The notes beneath the pieces are model-generated. The model was not told the origin of the DNA. It worked only from the letters and a program-made list of their open reading frames with translations, and searched no databases. 49,612 bases of DNA. Origin: Oscillospiraceae bacterium. GTDB taxonomy: Bacteria; Bacillota; Clostridia; Oscillospirales; Ruminococcaceae. Both the position numbers and the translations under genes were made by a program. The first letter of the stretch is position 1; the number at the start of each line of letters is the position of its first letter. Positions 26,970-36,704 of the stretch are shown here, one piece after another. The DNA is taken from the NCBI GenBank assembly GCA_009786985.1, contig WRGW01000109.1:1-49612 (forward strand), read 5' to 3'.

Positions 26970-28304
26970 CTATATTGCGACTTCATCGCAAATTCCGCCT
27001 AATGCCCGCAAGTCTTCAAAGAAATGCGGGTAAGATTTTTCTACCGCTGCCGCATCTTCGATTATTACATTACCATCACACATAGTCGCCGCAATCGCTG
27101 CCGACATTGCGATTCTGTGGTCATTGTGGCTCGAAAGCGTTCCGCCAGTTAATTCTTTTCTGCCCTCAATTTCAAGCCCATCATCTGTTTCTTTTACAGT
27201 CGCACCTAAGGTTGTCAGAACTTCAGTCATAGCTGCAAGTCTGTCAGATTCTTTGATTCGCAAACGCCCTGCGTTATAAATCATAGTTGTGCCTTTTGAA
27301 TAAGCTGCCACGACTGATAAAATTGGAACTAAATCTGGAATATCGGAAGCATCGATTTCAATGCCTTTCAGACCATCAGCGGTTTTTGAAACTGTTATAG
27401 AACTCTTAGAATTTTGTGAGCTTTTAGCATCAAAAATGTCGATTTTAGCACCAAAGGCTTCAAGAATATTCAGAATTGCCCTGTCACCTTGACAAGAATC
27501 CAAGTCTAATCCTATAACAGTCACTGGGTTATTGGAAATCGCCCCCGCACTCAACCAGAACGCTCCGTTTGACCAATCACCCTCGATTGTTACTGGTAAA
27601 ATCGCACCTTCGCTTTCTTCAACGGATGGTGCAGTATATATTTGATTACCGTGCATTATAAAACACGCACCATCGAAATGTACTTTGATTCCAAACCGCT
27701 CAATCATAGCGGTTGTGAGGTCGATATAAGATGCCGATTCAGTTTTGCCGTAAAGCCTAATCGTGCTTATTCCGTCAAGCAAAGGAAGTGCGAACAGTAG
27801 CCCTGAAATAAATTGTGACGATACACCAGCGTCAATAATATAATGCCCCGATTTCAGCTGCCCTTTGCATTTGAACAGCTTGCTACCTTGTGGTGAAAGT
27901 GTACATCCATGCTTTACCATCTCTTCGTATAATGGCGATAGAGGGCGTTCAGGTAGTCGCCCTTCGAGCTTGAACTCTGCATTCAACCCCAACGCACCTA
28001 TGATTGGTAGAAGAAATCTAAAAGTACTCCCGCTTTCGCCACAATGGAGAGTGACGTTCTTTTTCCGCTTTTTGAGTGCCGCCTCAATTGCTTGCATACA
28101 CAAAGTGGTGACTTCGATGTCTTTTGATGTTACTTCACAATCGATTTGTGCGATGCTCTCAAAACTGGTTGCGATATTAGAAAGTGTTGCACAAATCAAA
28201 GCTCTATGTGCTACTGATTTTGAGGGAATAGCTTTGACACGCCCACTAAGTCCACCCTGTTCACAAGGCGACACTTTCATAGTCACAGTTGGTTTTGAAC
28301 TCAT
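26970..28304 (-). CDS. aroA: 3-phosphoshikimate 1-carboxyvinyltransferase (EPSP synthase)
   Basis: IPSKSVAHRALI, ESGSTFRFLLPI, RIKESDRLAAM, NDHRIAMS. Confidence 0.95.
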   Translation of the reverse strand: MSSKPTVTMKVSPCEQGGLSGRVKAIPSKSVAHRALICATLSNIATSFESIAQIDCEVTSKDIEVTTLCMQAIEAALKKRKKNVTLHCGESGSTFRFLLPIIGALGLNAEFKLEGRLPERPLSPLYEEMVKHGCTLSPQGSKLFKCKGQLKSGHYIIDAGVSSQFISGLLFALPLLDGISTIRLYGKTESASYIDLTTAMIERFGIKVHFDGACFIMHGNQIYTAPSVEESEGAILPVTIEGDWSNGAFWLSAGAISNNPVTVIGLDLDSCQGDRAILNILEAFGAKIDIFDAKSSQNSKSSITVSKTADGLKGIEIDASDIPDLVPILSVVAAYSKGTTMIYNAGRLRIKESDRLAAMTEVLTTLGATVKETDDGLEIEGRKELTGGTLSSHNDHRIAMSAAIAATMCDGNVIIEDAAAVEKSYPHFFEDLRALGGICDEVAI

Positions 28305-28368
28305 GCTTATTACTCCATTAACACTAAATTATTTGAAATGTCGATTTTCTCCAACACCTCGCTACGGC

Positions 28369-28501
28369 AGGCAACTTGAAGTCTCGTCTCGTCGAGATAC
28401 CCCGACGGGGAAATGAGCTTCAAGTCACATCCCGACTGGCAGAGCCAGTCGCACTGTGGCTCTCGTTTTGCGAATTCCCCCTCTGGGGGTATTCTTGTTT
28501 A
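28369..28501. repeat. family-2 dispersed element, copy 2, abutting the aroB stop codon
   Basis: GGCAACTTGAAG...CGTCGAGATACCCC-GAC-GGGG...CGACTGGC-AGA-GCCAGTCG...CCCCCTCTGGGGGTATTCTTGTTT. Confidence 0.75.
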
Positions 28502-29599
28502 GCTTTCCTCGCCCATTCCTATTCTAATAAATCTTGCCATTTCATTCATGCTAAAAGTTTTGAGGTAACAGTGTCCGATTTTCTCTGGCACTACTAAAGC
28601 AATACTGTCGCCAATACGTTTTTTGTCCGAAAAAGCGGCGGAAATTAGCTGTTCTGAAGTGAAATCACACTTACTCGGAAGGTTGTATCTTTTCACCATA
28701 TCGAGAACTTGTTTATAACAATCTTCGCTACAAAGATTCATACCAAACGCACCACGGCTGGCAATCACCATTCCGATTGCGACAGCACTTCCGTGAGAAA
28801 TGCTATAATTAGAACATTTTTCAATTCCATGGGCTTCGGTATGACCAAAATTCAAAAGCTGTCGGATTCCAGTGTCGCGTTCATCCTCGGCGACAATATC
28901 ACGCTTGATTATGACATTGCGTTTGATTACATCTTCGATTTTGTCACAAGTCGCTGTGATTTTGTTCTCGTGCAAAATCTGGAACAAATCCTCACTTCGG
29001 ATTATAGCGTGTTTGATTACTTCCGCCATACCATCAGCAAAAATGTAGTCTGAAAGTGTTTTTAGCGTATCATAATCGCAGATGACTATATCTGGTTGAT
29101 AAAAAGTTCCGACCTGGTTTTTACCGCCGTGGGTTCTGCTATCACCAATATTAATTGCTGTCTTACCGCCCACAGACGAATCCACCATAGAAAGTAAAGT
29201 TGTTGGGATTTGTACAAACTTAATACCACGTAAATAAGTAGACGCTGCAAACCCTGTCAAGTCACCAACTACCCCACCACCAAGTGCTACCGCAATATCG
29301 CTACGAATCAGGTTTTTTTCAGTGAATCGCTTTAAGCATTCGTGATAATTCTTAAAATTTTTAGAACGTTCACCCGCTTCTAATGTTTTTACTGAACTCG
29401 AAAAATCATTAAGTTTGAGCGATGAATTAACCGTTTTATGATACAACTTTGCAACATTATCATCAGTGATAATATAGGCTTTACTCTGACTGCTAACTCC
29501 ACAAACTTCAGCTATTTTGTCGCCACAAGTGTTTAGAAGCCCTTTTCCGATTACAACATCATAACTCTTAGAAGGTGCGTTTATTGACACAGTTGTCAT
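28499..29599 (-). CDS. aroB: 3-dehydroquinate synthase
   Basis: ALGGGVVGDLTGFAASTYLRGIKFVQIPTTLLSMVDSSVGGKTAIN. Confidence 0.96.
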   Translation of the reverse strand: MTTVSINAPSKSYDVVIGKGLLNTCGDKIAEVCGVSSQSKAYIITDDNVAKLYHKTVNSSLKLNDFSSSVKTLEAGERSKNFKNYHECLKRFTEKNLIRSDIAVALGGGVVGDLTGFAASTYLRGIKFVQIPTTLLSMVDSSVGGKTAINIGDSRTHGGKNQVGTFYQPDIVICDYDTLKTLSDYIFADGMAEVIKHAIIRSEDLFQILHENKITATCDKIEDVIKRNVIIKRDIVAEDERDTGIRQLLNFGHTEAHGIEKCSNYSISHGSAVAIGMVIASRGAFGMNLCSEDCYKQVLDMVKRYNLPSKCDFTSEQLISAAFSDKKRIGDSIALVVPEKIGHCYLKTFSMNEMARFIRIGMGEES

Positions 29600-30459
29600 G
29601 AGTTTTCACCGCCACTGTTTCTACGGTCAACCTGTTCTTTTAAGAGCTTGCCTTCTGCCAACAAATCTTGTAATTTACCGTGACTACCAGACATAATTGC
29701 AGTTCTATATTCACGCAAAGAAGTTATAAATAAATCAAGCTCGTGTAGAAGATTGTCTTTGTTCTCCATAAAAAGTTCAGTCCACATCTCTTCATTAAGC
29801 CACGCCACACGAGTTAAGTCATTATAGCTACCAGCTGAAAAGCCTTTATGTCCAGACACAACTGGGCTTTTTATGAACGAGTTTGATACCAAGTGTGCCA
29901 TCTGTGAAGTAAAAGCTATGATTTTATCATGTTCTTCCGCGTTAGAAACAGTCATTCGACCGAATTTTGCAGGGGCTAACAGTGTCTTGATGCCGTTTAA
30001 GAACTCAATGTCATTCACTTTATCTTCTGGAGGGATGATAATCATGCTTGCACCTTCGAATAATTCAGCATCACTAAATTTGAAACCAGATTGTTCCGTT
30101 CCAGCCATCGGATGCCCTCCAACGAAAGTGAACCCATATTGTTTCGCCGCTTCAAACCCTGCAATGCAGATATTTTTCTTTGTACCGCAACAGTCAATCA
30201 CAGTTGTTTTTGGATTGGTCATAAACTTTGCAGAAAGTTCCAAAAACTTGATTGCAACAGTCGGGTACAGTGCTATTAAAATCAAGTCACACTCTTTAAA
30301 TTTATCATTCTCTAATTTGCCATCTACCACGTTTGACATGATTGCAAATTCTAAAATACTATCATCAGTGTCGAGGGCTAAAACTGTATGCCCCGCATTC
30401 TTGTATGATTTGGCGAACGAGCCACCGATTAGCCCAAGCCCTACTATTCCTACAGTCAT
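29596..30459 (-). CDS. tyrA: prephenate dehydrogenase
   Basis: VGIVGLGLIGGSFAKSYKNAGHTV, GGHPMAGTEQSGF. Confidence 0.92.
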   Translation of the reverse strand: MTVGIVGLGLIGGSFAKSYKNAGHTVLALDTDDSILEFAIMSNVVDGKLENDKFKECDLILIALYPTVAIKFLELSAKFMTNPKTTVIDCCGTKKNICIAGFEAAKQYGFTFVGGHPMAGTEQSGFKFSDAELFEGASMIIIPPEDKVNDIEFLNGIKTLLAPAKFGRMTVSNAEEHDKIIAFTSQMAHLVSNSFIKSPVVSGHKGFSAGSYNDLTRVAWLNEEMWTELFMENKDNLLHELDLFITSLREYRTAIMSGSHGKLQDLLAEGKLLKEQVDRRNSGGENS

Positions 30460-30477
30460 TGTTTCAACTATTCTCCT

Positions 30478-31482
30478 TTATATAATCGCTTTTCTGATTT
30501 TGGCCACTTTTTTGGTGAGCCTGTCAAATTGTTCTGGTGTGAGCGATTGTGCACCATCGCAGAGTGCTTCTGCTGGATTGTTGTGAACTTCTATCATAAG
30601 CCCATCAGCACCACAAGCCGCAGCCGCCATTGCCATAGGTTCAACCAAGTTGCGTTTACCAGTAGCGTGAGAAGGGTCAACCACAACTGGCAAATGCGAA
30701 AGTTCTTTTAGAACTGACACCGCCGATAAGTCAAGCGTGTTACGGGTAGCAGTTTCAAAAGTACGGATTCCGCGTTCGCAGAGAATGACGTTTTCATTAC
30801 CCTCAGACATGATGTATTCCGCACTCATCAGTAGCTCTTGCAAAGTGTTCGCAAGACCGCGTTTGAGTAAAATCGCTTTACCACGAACTTTGCCTAGTTC
30901 TTTAAGAAGCTCAAAGTTTTGCATATTACGAGCACCTACTTGAATGACATCAACGTGTTCAAACATAGGTAGATGTAGCCCGTTCATGATTTCAGTGACA
31001 ATTGGCATACCAGTCTTCGCTTTAGCTTCGAGTAACAGCTCAATTCCATCAGCTTTCATGCCCTGGAAGTCATAAGGAGAAGTACGTGGTTTAAACGCAC
31101 CCCCTCTTAGCAAAGCCGCTCCAGATTTCTGAACACTTTCAGCTACCGACAAAATCTGCTCTGATGATTCCACCGAACAAGGCCCTGCAATAATTTGAAA
31201 TTCTCCTCCGCCGATTTTGTGACCACCAATATCTACAACCGTATCATTGGGATGAAATTTGCGGTTTGCACGTTTATAAGGGTCGCTAATTCGTTTGACA
31301 GAATCTACGATTTCAAGCCCCTCTACTAAATCGATATCAACCTTAGTGACATCGCCGATTAGCCCGATAATCGTCTGCTCTTCTCCTTCAGAGATATTGG
31401 TTTTTAACCCTCTCGCTTCAAACCACGTAATTAGGTTTTGGATTTGTGGTTCGGTCGCACCTGGTTTAATCACTGTAATCAT
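30478..31482 (-). CDS. aroF: 3-deoxy-7-phosphoheptulonate synthase
   Basis: IAGPCSVES, GAFKPRTSPYDFQG, VDPSHATGKR. Confidence 0.95.
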   Translation of the reverse strand: MITVIKPGATEPQIQNLITWFEARGLKTNISEGEEQTIIGLIGDVTKVDIDLVEGLEIVDSVKRISDPYKRANRKFHPNDTVVDIGGHKIGGGEFQIIAGPCSVESSEQILSVAESVQKSGAALLRGGAFKPRTSPYDFQGMKADGIELLLEAKAKTGMPIVTEIMNGLHLPMFEHVDVIQVGARNMQNFELLKELGKVRGKAILLKRGLANTLQELLMSAEYIMSEGNENVILCERGIRTFETATRNTLDLSAVSVLKELSHLPVVVDPSHATGKRNLVEPMAMAAAACGADGLMIEVHNNPAEALCDGAQSLTPEQFDRLTKKVAKIRKAII

Positions 31483-31506
31483 TGTTTTGCCCTTTCAAAA
31501 TTTAAT

Positions 31507-32109
31507 TTATGTGGTTGCTTTTCGATATTCGCGTAAGTATTTTGACAACATATAAACCGTCGTACAAGATTGCCAGTCGGATGGGTTATTATTATTTTTT
31601 TCATTCTCCTCGTGGATAATTTTTGCACGATTTTCCGCAGTATCGGTCTTACTTGAGATTTTTTGGTAAACAAATTCTATAAAATCTTTATCCTTTTTGT
31701 ATTCACAATCAAGACAATCTTTTTTACCAAGTTCGGTTTTAAGTTTTTGTTCATTCATTGCTCTTGAAATATTTTTGTAGTGCAATAAAAACCAATATTC
31801 AAACGCTAAGTTTGAATACGCACATTTTATTCCTTGGTCTTCAGCTTTTTCGATTGCTTCATTAAATTTTTTATCATTATCGTAATCAAAAACCGCCCAA
31901 ATTTCTTTGTAATTTAATTTTTCTTTAACGGCTTTTTGAACTACACCCATAGGGTCGCAGTTTGGATGAGTATTCACAGTTTTAACTGATACATTTTTAA
32001 GTTTTTTTGCAAACAAATCGAAATAAATTTTTTCGGTTTGACCACCACAGACAATTAAAATTTGATTTATTTCTTTTGTTGGTTTTTTTGCTCGATTTTT
32101 TCTTAGCAT
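31507..32109 (-). CDS. RloB-like (TOPRIM-type) protein
   Basis: ILIVCGGQTEKIYFDLFAKKL, AVFDYDND, SNLAFEYWFLLHY; resembles RloB/AbiLii-type proteins; partner ATPase upstream in the same orientation. Confidence 0.75.
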   Translation of the reverse strand: MLRKNRAKKPTKEINQILIVCGGQTEKIYFDLFAKKLKNVSVKTVNTHPNCDPMGVVQKAVKEKLNYKEIWAVFDYDNDKKFNEAIEKAEDQGIKCAYSNLAFEYWFLLHYKNISRAMNEQKLKTELGKKDCLDCEYKKDKDFIEFVYQKISSKTDTAENRAKIIHEENEKNNNNPSDWQSCTTVYMLSKYLREYRKATT

Positions 32110-32120
32110 TATTCAACCTC

Positions 32121-33422
32121 CTAATCAAGTAACGATGGTTGCAGAACAGGTTCTTTCAATGGTAGAAATCTTCGTGTTTTGGGGGTAGCACCATACAATC
32201 CAATGAGGTATTGTTCCATAAGTTGATTGTTTTTAGTAGCACCCTTAAACTCATCAAGAGAGTACATACTACTAGCCCCACGTTCATCTTTTTCAACAAA
32301 GTAGATTTGGTCAATGCGAATAGCCTCTTCAAGTAACAGGGCATTGTGTGTATTACAAATCAATTGTGCATTATTAGCATTTTGACTGATTGAGTTGAAC
32401 AATTCTACAACATATCGAACTAAATTAGGGTGCAAATTAGAATCAATTTCATCTAGAAAAATAACATTACCATTTTCGAGGGTGCTTAAAACAGCTCCAG
32501 CCAATGAAAACAATTTTAGCGTTCCTAATGACTCCATGTGAGACTGACATTCAACAACAGCAATTTTTTCTTTGCTTTCGTTATATAAAGCCCTTTGGGT
32601 GGTAAACTCTAATTTTTTGGTAACAGCGGTATTTTCAAAAATATTCTTTCTGGCGATTTTTTTCAGAAGCTTGATGTTTTGTTCATCTTCAATTTCCTTG
32701 AAATCAAAATCCACAATATCAAAATCAGCTTTTTGTATGAATTCTAATACTTTTGATTTTGCGTGTTCATTTTTTTTAATATAATCATAAGTTATATTTA
32801 CAAGCGAATTTGAATTTGTTGCATCGAAAATTTGTAGATTTCCAAACCATTCAAATACATTTCGAGCGAATTTATTGTTACCAGCATTTCCCCAATAAAG
32901 AAAAAGTGTATCAGGGCGTGTGTTTTTTTTGAAAATCTCAACATCTTTCATTTGTTCAGAAAGAGTAATATCTTCAAAATTTGAACTCTTGCGTGAAAAA
33001 AGCACAACTGGTTTTTTCCCTTTGGACTTATATTCCAAATTTTCGCTCACAATTTCACCTTTTTGAAACTCAAAACCATATTTATACATTTTATCATCTT
33101 TTGCAACAAAAATCATTTCAAAACCACGTGGCATATTGATTGATTCTGTGTTGAAGAGAAAAAAGTTATTGTCTTCTAACAAGCGCCCTTGCAAAATCAA
33201 ATCTGACACTATAATTGAACGCATATACAATGCTGATTTAACAAAGTTAGATTTACCACTTCCGTTAGCACCGAAAACAAATGCACTTTTGAGCAAACGC
33301 CCAAAACCATTAGAAGAGAAAGTATTAAACTTTTTCAAAACTTCGCTATTATTAGCCTGCATTGAAAAAGTGGTTTCTTCAAAAAATGACGTATAGTTTT
33401 TTAGTGTAAATTCGATTAACAT
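32121..33422 (-). CDS. AAA15/ABC-type ATPase (RloA/AbiLi-like partner of RloB)
   Basis: FTLKNYTSFFEE, FVFGANGSGKSNFVKS Walker A, VIFLDEIDSNLHPNL Walker B, LICNTHNALLLE. Confidence 0.85.
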   Translation of the reverse strand: MLIEFTLKNYTSFFEETTFSMQANNSEVLKKFNTFSSNGFGRLLKSAFVFGANGSGKSNFVKSALYMRSIIVSDLILQGRLLEDNNFFLFNTESINMPRGFEMIFVAKDDKMYKYGFEFQKGEIVSENLEYKSKGKKPVVLFSRKSSNFEDITLSEQMKDVEIFKKNTRPDTLFLYWGNAGNNKFARNVFEWFGNLQIFDATNSNSLVNITYDYIKKNEHAKSKVLEFIQKADFDIVDFDFKEIEDEQNIKLLKKIARKNIFENTAVTKKLEFTTQRALYNESKEKIAVVECQSHMESLGTLKLFSLAGAVLSTLENGNVIFLDEIDSNLHPNLVRYVVELFNSISQNANNAQLICNTHNALLLEEAIRIDQIYFVEKDERGASSMYSLDEFKGATKNNQLMEQYLIGLYGATPKTRRFLPLKEPVLQPSLLD

Positions 33423-33437
33423 TAAGTCACTACCCTT

Positions 33438-34094
33438 CTAAATCTCATTCCTATTCTCTAAAGCCCGTGTAAGCGTAACATCGTCAGCGAATTCTAAAGC
33501 AGCACCTGCTGGAAGTCCATAAGCCAGTCGTGTCACTTTGATTTCGCCAGCACCTACTGTTTTCACAAGTCGACCGATATATGTCGCAGTGGCTTCACCC
33601 TCTACAGTAGGGTTAGTTGCCATAATAATCTCATCTACATTTTCAGTTAGCCGTTCCATTAGCTCGCGAATGCGAAGGTCTTCGGGGTGAGTGCCGTCAA
33701 TAGGCGACAACAATCCGTGCAGAACATGATACACTCCATTAAATCCGCCAGTGCGTTCAAACACAGAAACATCTTTGGGCGATTCGACCACACAAATCAC
33801 TTTATGATTTCGATTATGTTCATCTTGACAAATCACGCACAAACAAACCTGATTTTGAAGATTTTCTGTTTCTAAATCTGATTCCAAATTAGAACTCGTG
33901 AAATTTTGGCACTTAACACAGAATCGAACTGACTCACGTGCCATAAGAACGCCCGCTGCAAATTCTTTCGCAGAATCAATCGGGAGTGTTAAAATATGAT
34001 AAGCCAATCTTTGTGCTGTTTTCATACCGATTCCTGGTAGTTTCGCAAACTGCTCCGCCGCCATAAGTAGCGGAACAGGGGTGTATTCTGCCAT
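33438..34094 (-). CDS. recR: recombination protein RecR
   Basis: QFAKLPGIGMKTAQRLAYHIL, Cys4 zinc finger, VVESPKDVSVFERT, ATNPTVEGEATATYI; start corrected to MAEYTPV with upstream AAAGGAA. Confidence 0.95.
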   Translation of the reverse strand: MAEYTPVPLLMAAEQFAKLPGIGMKTAQRLAYHILTLPIDSAKEFAAGVLMARESVRFCVKCQNFTSSNLESDLETENLQNQVCLCVICQDEHNRNHKVICVVESPKDVSVFERTGGFNGVYHVLHGLLSPIDGTHPEDLRIRELMERLTENVDEIIMATNPTVEGEATATYIGRLVKTVGAGEIKVTRLAYGLPAGAALEFADDVTLTRALENRNEI

Positions 34095-34096
34095 AT

Positions 34097-34190
34097 TATG
34101 ACCATTCCTTTCTGCCACCAACGTGTTATAAAACATACCGTCTACCGCAGAAGTGGCAAAGCCACTTCTTGACGGTTTTGTTTTAACCTT
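34097..34190 (-). repeat. family-5 element carrying the recR RBS (related to 745-812 upstream of tetR)
   Basis: minus strand: GTGGCTTTGCC...TTTTATAACACGTTGGTGGCAGAAAGGAATGG versus tetR GTGGCTTTGCC...TTTTATTTATGCCGCGTTGGTGGCGGAAAGGAGTG. Confidence 0.75.
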
Positions 34191-34203
34191 AAACCTCTGC
34201 AAA

Positions 34204-34282
34204 TTTTATTGAAAGTTCGGGTGTAATACCTCGCTCCTTCGGGGCGGTTCTCTCGAGCTTTGCTCGGAGTAGTGTAGGGGGT
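34204..34282 (-). repeat. family-1 dispersed repeat, copy B
   Basis: ttttattgaaagttcgggtgtaatacctcgctccttcggggcggttctctcgagctttgctcgg... Confidence 0.8.
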
Positions 34283-34324
34283 GGCTCGGTCAAGTAGTCA
34301 AAGCCTGCTTTTCGAGAATTTTGC

Positions 34325-34672
34325 CTAAAACATCCCTGGAATATTAAGCCCACCAGTGAGTTTTTCCATAGCTTCGGTGTGTTCCACTTCGATTTTGGTT
34401 ATAACTGCGTTTACACCAGCTACGATTACATCTTCTAAATCTTCGATACTATCTTTGTCGACAACATCAGGATTTAGTTTAACGCTTTTTAGTTCTTTAT
34501 CGCCAAGCATTGTTAGTTCAATCAATCCGCCACCAGCTGTCGCTGTATACTCACGTTGGTTTAAGTCTTCTTGTAGCACCTGCATATCTTCTTGCATTTT
34601 TTGTGCCTGTTTAATCATTGAATTCATGCCACCATTTCCTTTGCCGTATCCTTGTGGTAATCTTGCTTTCAT
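34325..34672 (-). CDS. ybaB: YbaB/EbfC family nucleoid-associated protein
   Basis: MNSMIKQAQKMQEDMQVLQEDL; between dnaX and recR. Confidence 0.93.
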   Translation of the reverse strand: MKARLPQGYGKGNGGMNSMIKQAQKMQEDMQVLQEDLNQREYTATAGGGLIELTMLGDKELKSVKLNPDVVDKDSIEDLEDVIVAGVNAVITKIEVEHTEAMEKLTGGLNIPGMF

Positions 34673-34869
34673 GGTTTGAGTTCTCCTTATAATTTCTTTG
34701 ATTTCTTATAAGAAGCTGTATTCATAGCCTAAGCCGTTCGTATTTTGGCAAATTTTCCGCCATACTGCGTTGAATTTTCTTGAAAGGCACAAAGCCTACT
34801 GCGAAAATTCGCCTTATCTGGCGAAAAATTCACTCAAAATCCAAACAACTCAGTCTATGAATACAGCTT

Positions 34870-36585
34870 CTAATTTATTTCTATTCCCGCTGTTTTTACT
34901 TCAGCTAAAAATAATTCTATTTTTCTGACTGCTGGTGATTGTGCTTTCGCTGGTGGTGGAGCCGGTGATGTTGATACCACCGTTATTGTCTCTTCAACTT
35001 TTGAAAATTCATTATTAAATCCGCCACTTTCGATATTATCGAATACAACCTTATAGTCTTGATTTGTAGTTTCGCGAACCGTTCTTTCAATTACCGCAAT
35101 GTTATCTTGGTTATCGAAAAAGTGTTGTAAAACTTCACCGCCTGTTATTACAAGTGTTCTTCCGCTAAGTCCAGCACTTGTTTCTTCGAGCATGGAAGCT
35201 CTATATGGGTCGAGCTTTTCGAGAACAACATTCCAGTCAGCCCATTTAGCGAGCTGCGATGTATTTCTTCCAGTGATTTTAGGCTGTTCAGGTTGCGGTT
35301 TTGGTGTTTCTTCAGGCGACTGTGTGACTGGTGTTAGTTCTGTCACAGCTAATGGCGTTGGTGTAGGCTCGACATTCGGTGCAGTTGCTACAACAGAAGG
35401 TGTCACCACTGGGGTTGGAGTGGGTGTCGCAACGGTCATAGTCGGAAAGCTAACAGTTGTATTCTCAGACTTTCCAGCACCTCCAGATGTTCTTTCGTCA
35501 ACGCACATTCGCATGATACAGATTTCCGATTCAACTTTACGCCCTTTGATTTGCAAACAACGCTCGAGTTTGTCGAGTCCGTCTAAAATGCTTTCGAGTG
35601 TGAACAGGTTGGCTTGATTTTTGTAATCGTCGTACTCTTCAGGCAAAGCGGTGAGTAGCGAAAAATCATCTGGCATAAGTTTTGCGAGCATTAAATTTCT
35701 GAAATGTTGCAACAATTCGTCAATAAGTCGTGATGGGTCTTTTGACTTTGCGTACAGACCTGAAATGATTGTTAATGCACTTTTACCATCTTTTTTTGCA
35801 ATTGCGTCAGTAATCGCAAACACGTGTTCTTTACCAGCGATTCCTGCACAGTTTCTCACAACTTCTTGTGTTATAGAACTGCCTTTAATAGCCGCTTCTG
35901 ATGCCGCTACATCGAGTAGTGAGAGCGCGTCACGCATTCCACCATCAGATAATCTTGAAATTAGACCAGCCGCATCTTGTTCAAGTGTGAACCCCTCTTT
36001 TTCAGCAATTGCAATGAGTGCCTTGGCTGAATCATCAGCGTTAATTCGATTAAACTCATATCGCTGACACCTTGATAAAATCGTCGCAGGGACTTTGTGG
36101 ATTTCTGTAGTCGCCAAGATAAAAACCACATGAGGTGGAGGTTCTTCGAGTGTTTTCAACAGTGCATTAAAAGCACTAATCGAAAGCATATGAACCTCAT
36201 CTATAATATAAACCTTATACTTTAGTTCAGCAGGGAGATAGCTCGATTCTTCGAGCAAAGAACGCATTTCTTCAACCCTGCTATTAGAAGCAGCGTCAAT
36301 TTCGTGAACATCGGTAGAAGTATTTGCGATTTTGCAGGCCTCACAAGTCAAACAAGGGTCACCATTAGCTGAATTAGTGCAGTTAATAGCTTTCGCTAAG
36401 ATTTTAGCACAACTCGTCTTACCAGTCCCTCTTGAACCCATAAACAAATAAGCATGAGCGATTCTTTGAACTCCATCGTCAGATTTTTTGATTTGATTCT
36501 GCAAAGTCACCGTTATATGTGGTTGCGATATAACTTGTGAAAACGTCTGCGGACGATATTTTCGATATAATGCGAGATGTTGCAT
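34870..36585 (-). CDS. dnaX: DNA polymerase III subunit gamma/tau
   Basis: ALYRKYRPQTFSQVISQ, FMGSRGTGKTSCAKILAKAINC, zinc Cys cluster, P/T-rich linker; start corrected to 36585 (GGAGGG RBS). Confidence 0.95.
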   Translation of the reverse strand: MQHLALYRKYRPQTFSQVISQPHITVTLQNQIKKSDDGVQRIAHAYLFMGSRGTGKTSCAKILAKAINCTNSANGDPCLTCEACKIANTSTDVHEIDAASNSRVEEMRSLLEESSYLPAELKYKVYIIDEVHMLSISAFNALLKTLEEPPPHVVFILATTEIHKVPATILSRCQRYEFNRINADDSAKALIAIAEKEGFTLEQDAAGLISRLSDGGMRDALSLLDVAASEAAIKGSSITQEVVRNCAGIAGKEHVFAITDAIAKKDGKSALTIISGLYAKSKDPSRLIDELLQHFRNLMLAKLMPDDFSLLTALPEEYDDYKNQANLFTLESILDGLDKLERCLQIKGRKVESEICIMRMCVDERTSGGAGKSENTTVSFPTMTVATPTPTPVVTPSVVATAPNVEPTPTPLAVTELTPVTQSPEETPKPQPEQPKITGRNTSQLAKWADWNVVLEKLDPYRASMLEETSAGLSGRTLVITGGEVLQHFFDNQDNIAVIERTVRETTNQDYKVVFDNIESGGFNNEFSKVEETITVVSTSPAPPPAKAQSPAVRKIELFLAEVKTAGIEIN

Positions 36586-36600
36586 GAACCCTCCTACTAT

Positions 36601-36697
36601 ATGCTCCGCATCGAAACTCTTGTGCCTTACGGTAAGTCGCAAGGCGAGTTTCGATACTCAAAATGCACCTGTTCTCGTCTGCCAGTGGCAGACAATC
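36601..36697 (-). repeat. family-3 element, copy 1 (between guaB and dnaX)
   Basis: minus strand: GTCTGCC-ACT-GGCAGACGAGAACAGGTGCATTTTGAG...CGAAACTC...GAGTTTCGATGCGGAGCAT. Confidence 0.8.
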
Positions 36698-36704
36698 TTT
36701 AAAA

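Noticed and set aside
31507-33422. Prophage or integrative element around the AAA/RloB pair
   Set aside because: No integrase, att-like repeats, phage structural or conjugation genes next to it.
35225-35470. P/T-rich segment of DnaX as an inserted repeat
   Set aside because: Low-complexity linkers are normal between DnaX domains III and IV; no repeat copy seen elsewhere in the window.
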